The notes: a model not told the origin generated them from the letters alone. Counted from the first letter of the stretch, positions 37,703 through 50,725 are shown. The stretch is 64,000 nt of DNA from Paraphysoderma sedebokerense (GCA_025602915.1 JAHLJZ010000006.1:1-64000); one strand, 5' to 3'. Program-made: numbers and translations.

Positions 37703-37873
37703 AAAATGTGGGTACAGTAGGTGATATGAGAAATAGACATAAATTGTTAAAGAATGTTGAATATCGTATAGTAAAGTAAATGCTATTTATTTTTACATGT
37801 TAGAATTTTCAGGTCAATTGTAACCTGGTATTAGAAGGTACTATTTCAATCAGCGACACTTCATAGATACCAG

Positions 37874-40223
37874 CTACATTAACTCCATTTGTTCACCATC
37901 GCCATCGTGATTTGACTCCAAATCTATATCTACCTCCGCATCGGCATCACCATGTCCAGCTAAAACATTCAGCACCTTTTGAACTGAATATTTCAATGTC
38001 TCGTTCGAACAGGATAACATGAATTGTTCCAGTATCATTTGAGTACTTGGTAAATCAATTTTTGATGATTCCTAGATTCGTGATTTCAATTAGTAAGTAA
38101 AAATAAATCGTATGATTCAAAGAATGAAAGAGTCTACAGGAATGTCGAGAATAAAGGGGAAAATACCTGCGTCCTGCCTATTTCATAAAAGAAGTCGAGG
38201 GCGATTTGGGAAGCAACTTTGTCATTCGATATCAACAAATTGTGGAAACCTGCGCAATTCACAAACAATAAAATAGTGGTGAAGTTAATATCGAAAGAAA
38301 AATGAAACAAAACGAGTCAAACAGTACCTTGTATTAACTTTCCAGATTGAATTAAAGAGGGAAAATGTTCATTCTGATGAACGCTCAAATGAAGGAATAT
38401 ATCTGCAAGCTATTGAAAGATAATGTTGTTAATTCAAAAACTACCACACGAGATATATGTCAAGGAACTAAAAGTTTACAAGCCGTCTATTATCAAATGA
38501 TTGTTCCGAATCAAGAAATAAGTCAAGCAAAGTATTTAACATTTGTAAATCAAACAAAGAAACTGCTTCGGGCATAACAGTAATGTTCGCGAGCACCTGG
38601 ATTTAGAATTCGCGAGTTTGAATGATTAGCCTGTTTGAACGGGCAAACCAGAGATGCTATAAGTAACGACAAACCCATAAAGCTTCTCTTTTTAGGGCCT
38701 TCGACATCGGATTTAGACAACCCATAAGAGAACAGATAACCCGAGAATCCGCTGTGGCAACGCAATCTTTGTCGTTGTTCGAAGAAGCATATGTACCTAT
38801 AAATCTTACATGCGGTATACACACAGCCGGTGATAAAGAATCGAGAGTATACCGGGACAAGATCTTCTCCAATTGCGTCACCTAAGGGAAGAACTTCAAA
38901 ATCCATTTCCTCAAATATGATTGATGGAGCTGAGCATACCGCTAGCAGGACTACGTCATGCTTTATTAACATTAAACGAGAGTTGGCATGATGACAAGTG
39001 ATGTAGGCTAAGAGAGACCATAGCTCAGATTGCGTAATCTCGTCCTTACATTACAATCGAAACGGTATGCTTAGAAAATGATCAACTCGTAGCGGTTGCA
39101 CTCAGAGTGTCAGATATCTTACATGATCCGCCTGAATTTGTCTTAACAGGGGGGCGATGATTCCAGAGTCAAGGAAATGAGGGATTCGCGGATTCGGGCC
39201 TCTCATCACGTTTAATAACGCGAAAGAAGCAGACCGCAACAGATTCGTGTCCTATCGGAATGCAAGTGAATGAATTAGAGTCACGAAGATGACAGGACGT
39301 TAGGAATTCAGTTTGAAAAAATAAATTTACCGATGAATCTAGACATTGTATTAACGGAGAAATTACGCCCATGTTACGAAGACGAACCCTGTATTCTGTA
39401 TTCTCGGCAGCCAAATTTCCGATCAGCCATGCGGAAAGCGCTTGCAATCCCTACAACAATGGTCAATCTTGAGACAATTTGACGTCAAGAAAAGTGATAC
39501 AGACAATTATATCTGTAGAGAGGAATCTCAAAGCGTATGGTACGACGTCAAGGCAATGAGATACCAAGTCCGAAGAGATCGCGGCGGAAAGATCTAAACT
39601 CGCACAGGTTAAAGAGGTGAGATATGGACGAGGAGCTTTTAAAACTACTCCGCATACTTATCGTGGCCCACAGCGCCTTGAACTGTTCTAACGAGTCTGG
39701 TTGATCCATTGAGTACTACTGAAGCATGTGAGTGAGGTCATCCGAAGAGCTGGATTGTAAACTAATCGTTGTACCATAATCGAAACCATGATTTTCTCCA
39801 TCAGTTCAGCTTTCATGTCATCAATCGGATCCTCTAGAATTTTTATAAGCTTGTCCAACGCAGATATCCTATCTGGACCTTTTTCATGCTAAAAATCTGT
39901 TAAAAAGATGGAAATGAATTTTATGTGGAACGACCAAAACATTACTTTGAAGCCCTTGAGTACATTGGCAATCTCCACTCTAGCATCCTCGAAGTCAGAA
40001 ATTTGGTACTCAGAAAGTTTTGCTCTTTTGTTAGAAATCAGCTGGTATCTGTATAAGGTGTACTGTTGAGTTTGAAGTCAAGAGAAAATCAATTCTGGCG
40101 GTATCGGTCGAAATACCTCCTTTGTTTTCGCAGAGCAACATCTTTATCTACTCGAAGAGAAATCCTTTCATTCTCAGAGATAGTACGAACAGCGGATTTA
40201 TGCAAATGACGTCTTGCAGACAT
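37874..40223 (-). CDS. Armadillo-repeat protein with importin-beta-binding-like N-terminus, TMCO6-like
   Basis: Exon 1 begins MSARRHLHKSAVRT, followed by a basic helix LRVDKDVALRKQRRYQLISN that resembles the start of TMCO6 (REREAALRKARREQQLVS) and importin-alpha IBB segments. Later exons carry helical repeats such as LQALSAWLIGNLAAENTEYR and RLRNMGVISPLIQCL, typical of armadillo units, and the final exon reads LSCSNETLKYSVQKVLNVLA before an acidic tail. Stop is at 37874-37876. About ten small exons; estimated 500-550 residues, the size of TMCO6. TMCO6 itself is poorly characterised, so I assign no firm role; a nuclear-transport adaptor is an inference from the IBB-like region. It is divergent from CIBAR (235 bp) and convergent with GCNA (171 bp between the genes). 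A diverged importin-alpha is the main alternative. Confidence 0.6.
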
Positions 40224-40458
40224 TGGATATACACTGTACACAAATTATCTCCACCACATATGTGTTTCGCTCATCCAGTTGGCAACATTCATTTGGGCCG
40301 GCCTGACCTTGGGCCAGAAAGCGGATTCCAGTCGCGCGTCGATCAGTGTGTAGATCATTCCCTGCCTTCCACCGCAGACACATTCCGTCTCAAACTCCGC
40401 TCGAGCTCACCTTACGACCCATTCCTCGCACAAATATTCGTAAATATCTTTCTACATA
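40224..40458. promoter_or_regulatory. Shared promoter region, TMCO6-like and CIBAR
   Basis: 235 bp between divergent start codons, if the short first exon of CIBAR (40459-40475) is right. No strong TATA run. The minus-strand open frame that crosses here (40198-40383) is not supported. Confidence 0.45.
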
Positions 40459-41669
40459 ATGGCAGTCAAGGGGCAGTATGTATCGCCCGCTGTTCTGTAC
40501 CTATTTTATCAGTAGAAATGAGACTGACGTCGCTTTCCCAATAGAGATGAAGTCTCCAGGTTCGTTCGCCAGTTGGTGGACCGTACAGAGGAAAACATGG
40601 CCGAATTGAAAGATGCATTCGGTGGATTATTGAGGAATCATGAAAGTAATTATATAGATAGCCGCTTCTTTCTTGTTGGCTTTCGTCAGAATTTGATCAG
40701 TCGAAAACAAGATAAAATTGTTCCTAATAGTCTCCGCTAGGACTTAAACAGAAATCGTTAAAACTTGCCCTCGTCCTCAAGACATATGCAGATCAGGAGA
40801 GCCCAAACGTCAAAATGGCATTAAATTCCGTTGCAGAGGGTATTCAAGAACTAGAAAAGAATCGAAAGTGGATGGTCTGTTCCAATCATTCATCATTAGC
40901 ACCGGCGTGCAGGGAGCTGATGAATTACTTCTTTCATTAGCAAGATCGCATTGATATTAAATCCAGAGAACCTTTAGGACTTTATTCTGCTATTTGTAAA
41001 GGAGTCATGGTACATTTAGTCTATCCTGTCACAAATGGAGTTCGGCTATTAGTTGACAGTCGTACAATGACAAATCGCACAGGATGATCTGAAAGTTAGA
41101 GAACTAGCACTGAAGAAAGAAGTAGATAAGCAGCAGGCGTTGGATAAGATACAAGTTAAAGATGGCAATAATCGCACGAGAATTGTAGGTAGCTGTCATG
41201 GCATTCTGAGTTTGGTTGGGTCGTCGTCTGACCCTAATTCTCTCGTAGTCTCAAGGTCAGATTGAACTTGCAGGTGCCAATCATGAAGCGAACCATAGCC
41301 ATGTTGCATTAGCGGAGACGGTGGAGAGATTTGAATTGAAAAAGATAAACGACATCAAGGTGCGTGGTTTATATCAGCCTTCTAAAGATCTCTAAGTGGC
41401 CGCCATTGACGTGAGTTTAGTCTTGCTTGCAAGAACTATTGTACTCGGAAATGGTTTATCACGCAAAAGCATTGGAAATATTAACAGACACAATGGCTCA
41501 CCTATCTTCAATTGATATGGAAATGGATGTCGAGGTAATTTAAACAGTATATCTCAAATATGTATTGGCTTCATTAACGACTCTAACTGTACGATGTGGT
41601 CAATAGGAAATACAACAGAAAGTTCGGCCGAATCAGAAAAGAGAGCGATATCGACAGATGTCCGTTTAA
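40459..41669 (+). CDS. CIBAR1: CIBAR/FAM92 BAR-domain protein of the ciliary base
   Basis: CIBAR proteins bind membranes through a BAR domain and act with Chibby at the basal body and transition zone. The gene is cut into about eight small exons that no single open frame reveals. Exon 1 is 40459-40475 (MAVKGQ after joining), exon 2 starts at 40545. Joined exons read VRQLVDRTEENMAELKDAF, then KLALVLKTYADQESPNVKMA, DDLKVRELALKK and FELKKINDIKELLYSEM, then VYHAKALEILTDTMAHLSSI. The order and wording parallel FAM92A (NFERQKMKDIK, then IEMLFHGKALEVYTAAYQNI). The last exon (about 41609-41669) gives EIQQKVRPNQKRERYRQMSV and a stop; reading through the previous donor would instead stop at 41541-41543. 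Length is about 230 residues, slightly shorter than animal CIBAR1, mainly at the C-terminus. Neighbouring C2CD3 also acts at the basal body. Confidence 0.85.
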
Positions 41670-42447
41670 TTCTAATGCGTACTGGAGACAGCAGTCCTTG
41701 TATATAGTCATCACTTTTCGAGAATAGACAACCTGCTAATGTCGGTGTAGTATAGATCAATAGACGATATTATAATTATATTGTTCGCACAGCACAGCTG
41801 AAACAGATTTTGCTCTCATTGATCAATCATGCTCGCATTGAACTGTCGTTCTGAATCAATTTTCTTCGCGGTTCAGCAAGCGTTGTACGATAACAGACAG
41901 CCGTATGAAATTGAGGGGTATTTTCTTTTCAAGAGTAAATAGATTCCCATGAATGAGCCAAATTGCCTTTCCCTCCACCACATGTGAAGTGAATGCCCGC
42001 AGTAAAATTGCAGCTCGACGAAATATGGATCTTTGGCTGAACCGAACAGTCGTTCCACTCCTAATGCAGGGAGGGAATTTGGTTCTCGTGCGTCGTGTCG
42101 TGCCAGCAGCAACACCGCCAACCACCGCATCTGCATCATAAGCTGATAACAAAAGGGCTTCATCAGTCCCGTTTGTATATTATAATCCACCGTCATGTGG
42201 TAAGTGTATCAGTCTGTCCTGTGGTCAGCTTTGCTGTTTCTGCTCTTGCTCACGTCGGCATTTATATTATCTTTCAAAGTACTTGGCACCTCTATAGGTC
42301 TGTTTAGCATACCCATTAACATCAAATGCTCTTCGATGGACCTTATGTAAACAGCCACATTCTTCGGTCTCCCTCTTTGCAGTATTCTTTAATCTCAATC
42401 CAAACAGCATTTTGTAAATAGGTGAACACCGTAGCATCTACCGAAAA
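41670..42447. other. Intergenic spacer between CIBAR and C2CD3
   Basis: Overlapping open frames occur on both strands (minus 41873-42196 and 41856-42152, plus 41953-42141). I recognise none of them, and no splice-consistent model emerged. The minus-strand 107-codon frame from an ATG at 42196 is the least unlikely small gene. The right part must hold the C2CD3 promoter. Confidence 0.45.
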
Positions 42448-45400
42448 ATGAAATCTTCACAATCCTCCCGAATTCCTCGATTTAGAAGCAGTCAAAGACG
42501 GTCGCAGTCACAATCAACATCAAACCCACAAGATCCATCAGGCCAACCATCCGAGCCGACTATAAACTTTTTGGATATTTCGTTCATTCAAGATGCAATT
42601 GACAAACCCTTACCTCCGCCAAATCCTCATTCAAAGCCCGAATTGGTACAAACTCGAGATGACCCATTTTCTTCCCCGAAAACATCGAAATCCTTTAAAC
42701 ATGTTACAGACAAAATCCCTGAGCGGGACATCCCAAATGTTTCTGTTACGTCGCGGAGCACGCTTGTGAGAGCCAATACAGATGGCCCCATGGTAAGTAA
42801 TATGAATAAGATACCCGAGGATGGACGAAGGAACCCTATATTCGACAGCCGAATGGAATATACGGTAGATTATTCAATGCATGAGACCGAATTGGATATT
42901 CCCAAAGAACAGATGGCGGTGGAAACATTATTAGTTAAGGCGGATGAAGCTCAAATTCCTGAAAGAGACAATTCATCGTCCTTATCATCGGCGAGGGATA
43001 ACGATTATTGCAATCTCGACGCACTATTATCGTCTGCAAGCTCTTCGGGTACTTCATTGGATGATGTCCTAATCGCTAATGCGTTAAATCCGTACATGGA
43101 AGAACGTTCGTGGCTGCAATTCTTAAAGTTCGACGACGAGGACACAAACGGTAATTTATCACTCGACAAGGTTGAAATAAGTCAAAGCATAAGGAAATCC
43201 GGTTATCAAAGAACCGAAAACTATGATAGGCCTGGGCGTGCCCGTGAAGTTCTTAGGGAATCGGAGATACTGAACAGTACTGGCATGGTGGATCAGAGGA
43301 AGCAGGAACTTCACAACTCCAATCAAAGACGACGAGCGACTTCGACTGAACAAGCTGCGTCATTTCAACCGTCCTCAATTCGAAAGTCGGATATACGGAA
43401 ACCTCCAGCATCGGCACCCCTTAGTATTATGAGCATTCAAAAATTGAGGCATTTAGGTCGGTCCCATTCTGCCAAAATCAGCATCCCAAAGATTGATATT
43501 ACGGTCGATTCATTCTTTGCACACCAACAACTGCTCTCGTCTAGCCCATCACTAGCTCTCAAACCATCTATCACTATTGAAATCGAGTATTCGTTTCCAA
43601 TGACACCAGTCGAACGGGATATTATCGACGCATCGGGCATACAAACGGAGAGAGTTAAGTTAATTGCGTCATGCCCCAATCCATATCCTAGGACTCGATA
43701 CGATTCGGCCCAAAATATACGAAAGTCGTCTAATCTGGCGTCCTTGCCAGTCACTCTCAACCACCAAACCATTTTTCCTTGCAAATTCGACGCCAGCATG
43801 ATTGATCACTGGATGAATCAACCATTAACGGTGAAATACACAGCTTTTATCCATGTGCCTCAAAAACGATCTAGTGCAGCCCGTAGGAAAGCTGATCATG
43901 CCACAACTATGGAAAAGGACATATTGATTGAAAAAATTTGGACCGGGATAAGCACTTTTGATCTCAGTGACGTTTTAAAAAGCGACGCGTTTATATATTG
44001 TCATAAGATACCTATTTGGAAGACATCAATTAACGCTACAAACAAAGAAAATGTTGACGATAGCCATTGGCAGAATCATTGGTTGGGCGATGTGGATATT
44101 CAAGTGGAAATCCTTCCTTCCTTCGAGCTACCAGCTGAACAAACTGCATCACTCAACTCTCTTACCCAGCCCCTAAAGCTACTTCCGCCATCACCTATAC
44201 CACTCTACTTCTACATTCAGATTTCACGTTTCACCTCATGTATTCCGACAATGCCAACACCGTCTTATCATGTAACTGCTCGATCCCAAAACTCACAAAA
44301 TGTGCCTTCTTCTAATATGAAAATTCGTGACGTCTACTTATCACTCTCTGCCCGCCTATTTCCGACCCCTGGAAATCCAATTCTATCTGATGAGCCCTCA
44401 AAACTCGCTCAATCCACTTTTCAACAGTCTCTTAAAAGCTTGATACCCATCGAAACGAAGCCCCTTATCTGGTATCGAGAAATCACTCGAACCAAACAAG
44501 GAACTGCCGTTGAAGAAGTTGAAGTAGAACGTGTTCGCCCAGATAATCCGGCTGAAACTGGTCCATTAGATCAAATTGACTTTGGGTTCAATTACATGCT
44601 TCCGTTATCTATTGATGCATCTGTTCTTGAAACATGGGCAAAATTTCCCCTCGTCGTTGAATTATGGAAGTTGGAGTTTGATTCGTCTCTAAATGACATG
44701 AATGCATCGACAGCAGGTTTGCCGCATCCGGGGGGATCGAAACCAAAACGATCATTACTCGGTATTCTCAGAATACCTGTTCATCATTTGCTCTCCACTC
44801 TTATGCTCTCATATTCCCGGTCTCACGATTTATCCACTATTGCGTCTTCGAAGGAAAGAAACCCAGATTTATCCCTTTTTTGGTCAACGCTACCAATGAG
44901 AATTCCACACACAGAGTACCCTGTTGTTGATATACTAGCAGGCGAAACTCGCGGATGGTGCGATGTTGGAATAGCAATTGGTCAGTATGAACATATTGAA
45001 GACATAAAGAGGGCTTGGACAAAGCATGGAAATGAACTAAAAGAACCGCAGACAATGCCTGATAGTTCTCTCAGTTTCAAGAAGGAAATAGTGACGCGAG
45101 AAGTAGGCGATGATATCGATGATGGATATGTCCAAGAACCAAAATCACTAAGTAAGCGACGACAATCGAGATCCCAGCCAAAGGCACCGGTCAAACAACG
45201 TCGTTCAAAAAGTACCAAAACATCTCGTTATGACATTCCCGCCTCGGCTTCAATTCAAGCCACTATACACCGAACCTCGGATTTACGACGCTTAGCAGTT
45301 CATGCATTCGCAGACTACCTCGACAGTTTCCGTTCCACGGTTTCAGATTCTCTAGATGATTTTGAAGCTATGAATAATCACCTAACGTATGCTCTTCAGG

Positions 45401-48400
45401 CGGGATTAAATTCGTATGTGACTCTCCAAATCTTGCCAATACGATATGCGAAACAATATATTTCAAACTATCAAACCGATAATATCAGTCCCATCGCTGC
45501 GCAAGAATTTCGTCCACAATTTCAGTATGAATCGTCTCTTCGTTTGTCCAAGATCGATGAGAAGCTGATCAGATGGTTCAGAGAAGGTGGCTCTGATGAC
45601 TTGAAAAGTAATTCTTTGCTAGCCGATGTATTCGGAATTGAAAATCGGCAGAATCCTTTTGGGTGTGTCAAGGGTGGACAATGTGTAGGATTTATTTATC
45701 ATCGCGTTCCTCGGGACATCTTCCAATCATTGGATTCATCAGTCAACGACACAGAGCGGACATCCCGTCATTCAGACATTCTGATAGGCGTCTTTCAATT
45801 TGGTTTGGCAAGATTGCTAGAGTATCCTGCAGGATTGAAACAGTTTTGGCTACCTGTTAGGTTACCAAGGGACGTAACTCAAATGGATTCCTTAGCTGAG
45901 CAGCCGATATCGTCGATACAGTTGTCTGCTAAATTTGCGGTCGACGGGGGCAACACACTGCAGGATAATGATTCAGATCCGTTCGAATCCGTAAAAGATC
46001 AAAAACAACTAGTAGCCCAACTCAATATTTCCGTCGAGAAATTAGCATTTAAGAGTACAACTGGAAACGCTCCATCTTCCACCGTTTATTTCAAATGGAA
46101 CAAAACGGACATTATAGACGAACTTGATCTGTTTTTCTCCGAATCCGAACCAACATTTGTGGCCACTTCAGAGCCACTTGACCTTCCTATCTCGAATGCC
46201 GATTCGAATGAAGTACCAATTAATTTCCAGTCGTCAGTCAACGTTGATCTACAGCCAGAGTCCTTAGAGAAGGTGATCAGTTCTGTCATACAGTTACAGC
46301 TGTGGAAGACGAACGATTCGTCAAATGATGAGCAGCTGTTAGCGACATCATTTATCGATATGTTCAAAGTGGGAATGAAAATTAAAAAGCTGTGCCAGAA
46401 AATGGCAAAATGTATGTCAGAAGACAACGATATTGCCAAACATTTCAACCTTGAAGGCGACGTTCCTTGTGTCCCTGCGCTTGATGTCAACCTTAATGAT
46501 GGGTTTAGTCCATCATCTGTTCATGTCAAGATCAGCGTAGACCTAAGATTACAGGACATAGTTTCACAGAAAGAGGAAGTGATCCGAACCCACGAAATCG
46601 ACGACCTTCATGGTGCTAGTGAACCGCGGGACGAATCACATCAAGTTCCAAATCTTTCGAGCCACAACAGGAACGATGAAGGCAGAGAACTTAAACCAGC
46701 GGGTGATGTTACCCGAATGGAAATAACAATCGAAAAAGCCTTGAATCTTCCAAATGTCCTGACATCCTCTTCGCCACCTCCCGCTTTAGCCGCTTCTCTG
46801 TCTCAAGTCCCTCCGAATGCTTTCGTTACATTCTCATGGCAGGATGATAAAGGAACTACCGGCCCCGATCAGACCTTAAACGAATCTAGATTTAGTGTTT
46901 CGTCAGTATTTCGTTCGTCAATTATACCAACAACAAATTCATCCCATAAACAAATCTATTCCACCGACGTAATTTCGGGATCCAGCAATCCAGAATGGAA
47001 TTATACCGTTTCAGTGCCGCAGTGTATCTCCCTTTTTGCTCTTGAAAGGTTGAGGGTCCGCAAGATAGTTGTTATGAAAGTATGGCATCGAGATTTTCAT
47101 ACCCCAACCTCCAACGACTTTTCCACCGGTCCTTCATTCACAGATAAGTTGATTGGTTTCTCGCGTATCGATTTGTCACCTTTAGTGTCGGGCTTGAGAG
47201 AGTTACATGGGTACTATCAGATAATCGATTTTCGAGGGGATAACATTGGCCAATTAGTAGTTGGTGTCAAGCCTGTGGAGGACTTGATGAGTACACTCAT
47301 CTCATTAAAGAGGAAGGGCGACTCGAAATCGACTGGTAACCATGAGCAGGAACGAAGGCCTGAAAATATTTATATCCCTGGTTTACCGGATCTTGAAGAG
47401 CTGAAGCAGAAAGTGAGACATTTTGAGACTTTGGCCTCAAAACAACTTCAACCGGTTGAATCCCCTCCCCCGATTCAGGAAAATCCTAACTCTGTTGAAA
47501 TTCTTCCACTAAACGATGCCTATCCACGGATGGAGAGTTTATATATCCCGAATATCGACTCTTCGGTTACAGAAAAGCCCTTAACACCGCTGTTGCCTTC
47601 AATCTGCAATCTTCCTCCTCAACGACAAGAAGACCAAGTTGAAAGTCATAACTTCTTGAGGCAGTCTCTGAGCAAATCTCTTGCCAGTCTTGACCATTTG
47701 CAACGTGAATTGAAAAGTAGATTAGGCGTGTCTCCTGGAAAACAACCGGGTTCTTTCATATCCGAAGCGGCTTCAACTGCTCTATCTGAAGTGTCCGTCA
47801 GTAATAATATATCTGGAGCAGCTTTGCAATCTAACCCGCTTATCGCTGATATTTTCCAACCGAATACTGTCGACGATGATGTACGTGCTAGCGATGTCGG
47901 TGAATCAGAAGATGAAATACCTATGGATCCGAATACATTTAGATATGCCACTGGAGAAGCCCGGAAAGATAATGCTGGATCTGAGGTGAGAGGTCTCCGT
48001 TTTTGTTTAGGTATATCGCTACATGATACTGACATGCAATGTATTTAAGGGCACATTCCCCGAATTCTTTGTCGCGGACGTTCTTTGGTCCGAAGTTGAG
48101 ATGATGGCCAAAGAGATTTTGGAATCGAATGAAGACGAAATGGAGAACCCAAGACAGAAGGAAAACGTAGATGACACGATTACACCCTCAGAGCAATTAA
48201 TGGAAGGTACTTGCATCACTGTTGAACAGATTACCTCTACAGAACCAGCAGATCATACTGGTAGTGCGAAGAGCAGCCAAAATGATTCACATACGGTTGA
48301 CACATCCCAAGTAAATTCTTCACCACCGCCGAAACACGAAAATCCCTCACCCAAGGATCAGCACGAAGAAAGCGACGATGATTGGGATATACCCATGCGA

Positions 48401-48871
48401 AATTTGAATATCAAAGCTTCAACATCAGTACAAGCTTCGGCATCTGGCAAATCAAGCGTCAGTTCTCCAAAGAAAGCTTCGACATCGTTTCTTTCGACAT
48501 CGCAATTAAGAGATCAAGCTAAAGCAATGGAAGAAAAACTGCAAAGCGCGTTGGCCGAATTCAACTTTCCTTCAAGAACTTTATCATACTCATCGACTCT
48601 TTCAAGATCCCAAAATCGACCTCAACCATTACCACTACCGCCTTTGGCGTTCTATTCTTCATCTGACCATAAACCGCCTCTCGGCCCTGGAGTCACTAAT
48701 ATATTGATTAAAACCAGTGATGGCAAGAGATATGAAAACCATAGACAATCATCATCTGTAATAAACGAGCTTAGCTGGAGTAAATTATCGAAGGACGAGT
48801 CAGAGAGAATTCGGAAAATATTTCATGATGATAAAAGGAATGAGGAGGTTGGATCCGAATTGGTAGAATAG
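42448..48871 (+). CDS. C2CD3: C2CD3-like centriole/basal-body C2-domain protein
   Basis: C2CD3 sits at the distal end of centrioles and is needed for centriole elongation and distal appendages, hence for cilia. Two exons: 42448-47985 and 48050-48871, phase 0, total 2,119 residues. The intron is 64 nt. The N-terminus is disordered and basic (SRIPRFRSSQRRSQSQ). Several divergent C2-like regions follow: around residues 330-580 (KISIPKIDITVDSFFAHQQL), 585-840 (PLYFYIQISRF ... RSLLGILRIPVHHLL), 1170-1380 and 1420-1610. The last is the clearest, with PPNAFVTFSWQ, SSNPEWNY, VVMKVWHRDF and LIGFSRIDLSPLVSGLRELH, followed by GQLVVGVKPVEDL; this matches the conserved C-terminal C2 block of C2CD3. VVDILAGETRGWCDVGIAIG is a further family-like block. 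The second exon is acidic and Ser-rich, with a coiled segment LRDQAKAMEEKLQSALAEF. The large first exon is unusual beside its many-exon neighbours. Confidence 0.85.
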
Positions 48872-49036
48872 ACAGTGCAAGGGGATTGTAAGGGGGAATA
48901 ATAGCAATTCAAATGTACATAGACTCAATAACATTAATAGTTCTCTCATCTGAATGATAATTCAACAGGGTTGAGTTTATTCGTCATAATCTGGCTTCCT
49001 CGAATACATAAAAGTCGATTAAAAATATGGTACAAA

Positions 49037-49064
49037 TCTCTCAATACTAGCAAGTATTGAGAGA
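49037..49064. other. Perfect 12-bp stem, 4-nt loop hairpin in VMA7 3' UTR
   Basis: tctctcaatact (49037-49048), loop agca, agtattgagaga (49053-49064): a perfect inverted repeat. It lies 8 nt past the VMA7 stop codon (49073-49075, minus strand) in the 201-bp spacer where C2CD3 and VMA7 transcripts converge. It would fold in RNA from either strand. Confidence 0.85.
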
Positions 49065-49072
49065 GAAATGTC

Positions 49073-49983
49073 TTATTCGTGTCCAAATAATCTTTGCACT
49101 CTTTTCAATACAGAGTCTATAGGAATTGAAAGATAACACGGAAAATTGTCAGTAACACTGGACGTGCGGAGAGGATACAAGCCATACTGTACCTTTTGCT
49201 GGGTCATAAGGATGATCTTTGGACGGAATTTCTAATAAGGCAGGAAACGCTTGATCATGTTCGTCTATGAGAGGACGAATGTCTTCCGCAATCTAGATAG
49301 TAATAAATTCGGGCATGTAATACGGAAACAAGTAAACACGGAAGTCAATTATCCGATAGGAAGTCAGTTTCAATATCCGTGATATAGCGTGGTAATGACG
49401 GTAAGAAAACTAATGAATTATACAGAATTAGGAATAATTACATGTTGATTGATAAGGATAATGGCGATATCTTTTCGTCTTGTGAATTCTTTAAATGTGT
49501 CTTCAATCGTTGCTAGGGTTGTTTCTATTCATCCGATCGATTTAGAATCAAATCAAGACCAGTGTTAATGTTAATCTAACTCCAGAAGCTTAACTGCTTC
49601 ACAATTATATCAGTAATAATTAAATTCCCGACACCAGACGAAATAATATCTTGAATTCTCAAAACTCAAAAATGAACGGCCTAGGTTCCGTTTTGGTCGT
49701 GGTTACTTACTGTTATCAACGATCAAGAAATTTCGTTTCTGTCGTACATCAATATGTCCTACACCGGCTAATAACAATCCAGTCACAGTGTCCTGCAAAA
49801 TATTGAGAACAAGAAAAAGAAATATATCCCGGGACAGTTAATTCAATACGGACATGTATGGGTGTTGTCGGCGGAGAACTCAAGGGTATAGATGCATTAT
49901 GAGCGAGCGAGAATGAAGCAAATTACCTCGTCCCCTATGACAGCGATGAGATTTCTATCTTTGTATTGAGCAGTGGAAGCCAT
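49073..49983 (-). CDS. VMA7: V-type proton ATPase subunit F
   Basis: Subunit F belongs to the V1 central rotor stalk of the vacuolar and endosomal proton pump. Five exons: 49983-49927, 49792-49711, 49524-49442, 49292-49193 and 49116-49073. They total 366 nt with consistent phases and give 121 residues, the normal family size (about 118-120). Conserved blocks are [43 protein letters not shown] and [20 protein letters not shown]. The N-terminus [11 protein letters not shown] matches the short leader typical of eukaryotic subunit F. All four introns are GT..AG. Because each exon is under 101 nt, no long frame shows this gene. It is convergent with C2CD3, and the 3' UTR starts with a perfect hairpin. 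Confidence 0.97.
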
Positions 49984-50725
49984 TTTGTGGAGAGACGGAT
50001 GATAACACGGAAGAAATGATCCAAAGACAAATGGAGAATCCGGTTCAAGCCAAAGAGGCGTAACCGGGTGTTCAGTTATGACTTATGGTTGGCTTTTCCA
50101 TAGTGCTATGACTGGACGATTCGTTCATACGACAGCGCAATATGAAATGCGACTTAAAGCGAGTGTGAATGCCTCGTCGCAATCTGATATCTTATACTAT
50201 GAATAACTCAGAAGAGAATCTAAAAGGGCCACGCCAGTCTGATGAGTACAGCCATAAGATATGAGCTCTTTTCCTCTTGTTCCGATTATGAATTTGTTTA
50301 CTGTCCATATTTAGTATGAAAAATCAAATTATGATTCGGGATTTACTCGACCTTGACACGCCTTGCGAAGCCGCGATCTGTATTTCACTTTACATTTATG
50401 GTACATTTCCGCTGGAGAGCTCAAGCCGCCGTACAGACTCCAATACTCTAACTTAAACTAAAAGTAATCCAATTCAATAAAGCGTTTACACAAAAGATAT
50501 TTTAGTGGTGCAATGTAACAAAGAAACCTTTCTAAATAAAAGGGGGAGGGAAAAACGGACAAACTTATCTACAGAAGACAAAAAGGACGGAAAAACGAAA
50601 TATAAGACTACATTGTATGCCACTGCTCTAATCTCGTGCAGACCGAGAGCTCTCTCGGTGGCACCAATTACTACTAATTCCCATTTCACCCGCGATGTAA
50701 AGCTTCGCTCCTATTGCTTGCCGGT
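49984..50725. other. Intergenic spacer between VMA7 start and PDE stop
   Basis: About 740 bp. The VMA7 promoter and PDE 3' flank must be here. The small open frames near 50486-50729 lie on both strands over the PDE end and show no domain. I see no RNA gene. Confidence 0.6.

Noticed and set aside
40281-40286. RFX X-box half-site (ggcaac) upstream of CIBAR
   Set aside because: Only a half-site; no matching element was seen upstream of DYNC2H1 or C2CD3, so it is not above chance.
41856-42196. Small minus-strand gene between CIBAR and C2CD3
   Set aside because: Two overlapping frames compete, neither has a recognisable domain, and no splice pattern favours one.
46086-48035. Minus-strand frames over C2CD3 (46086-46490, 47646-48035)
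   Set aside because: Ser-rich antisense shadows of a long real exon.
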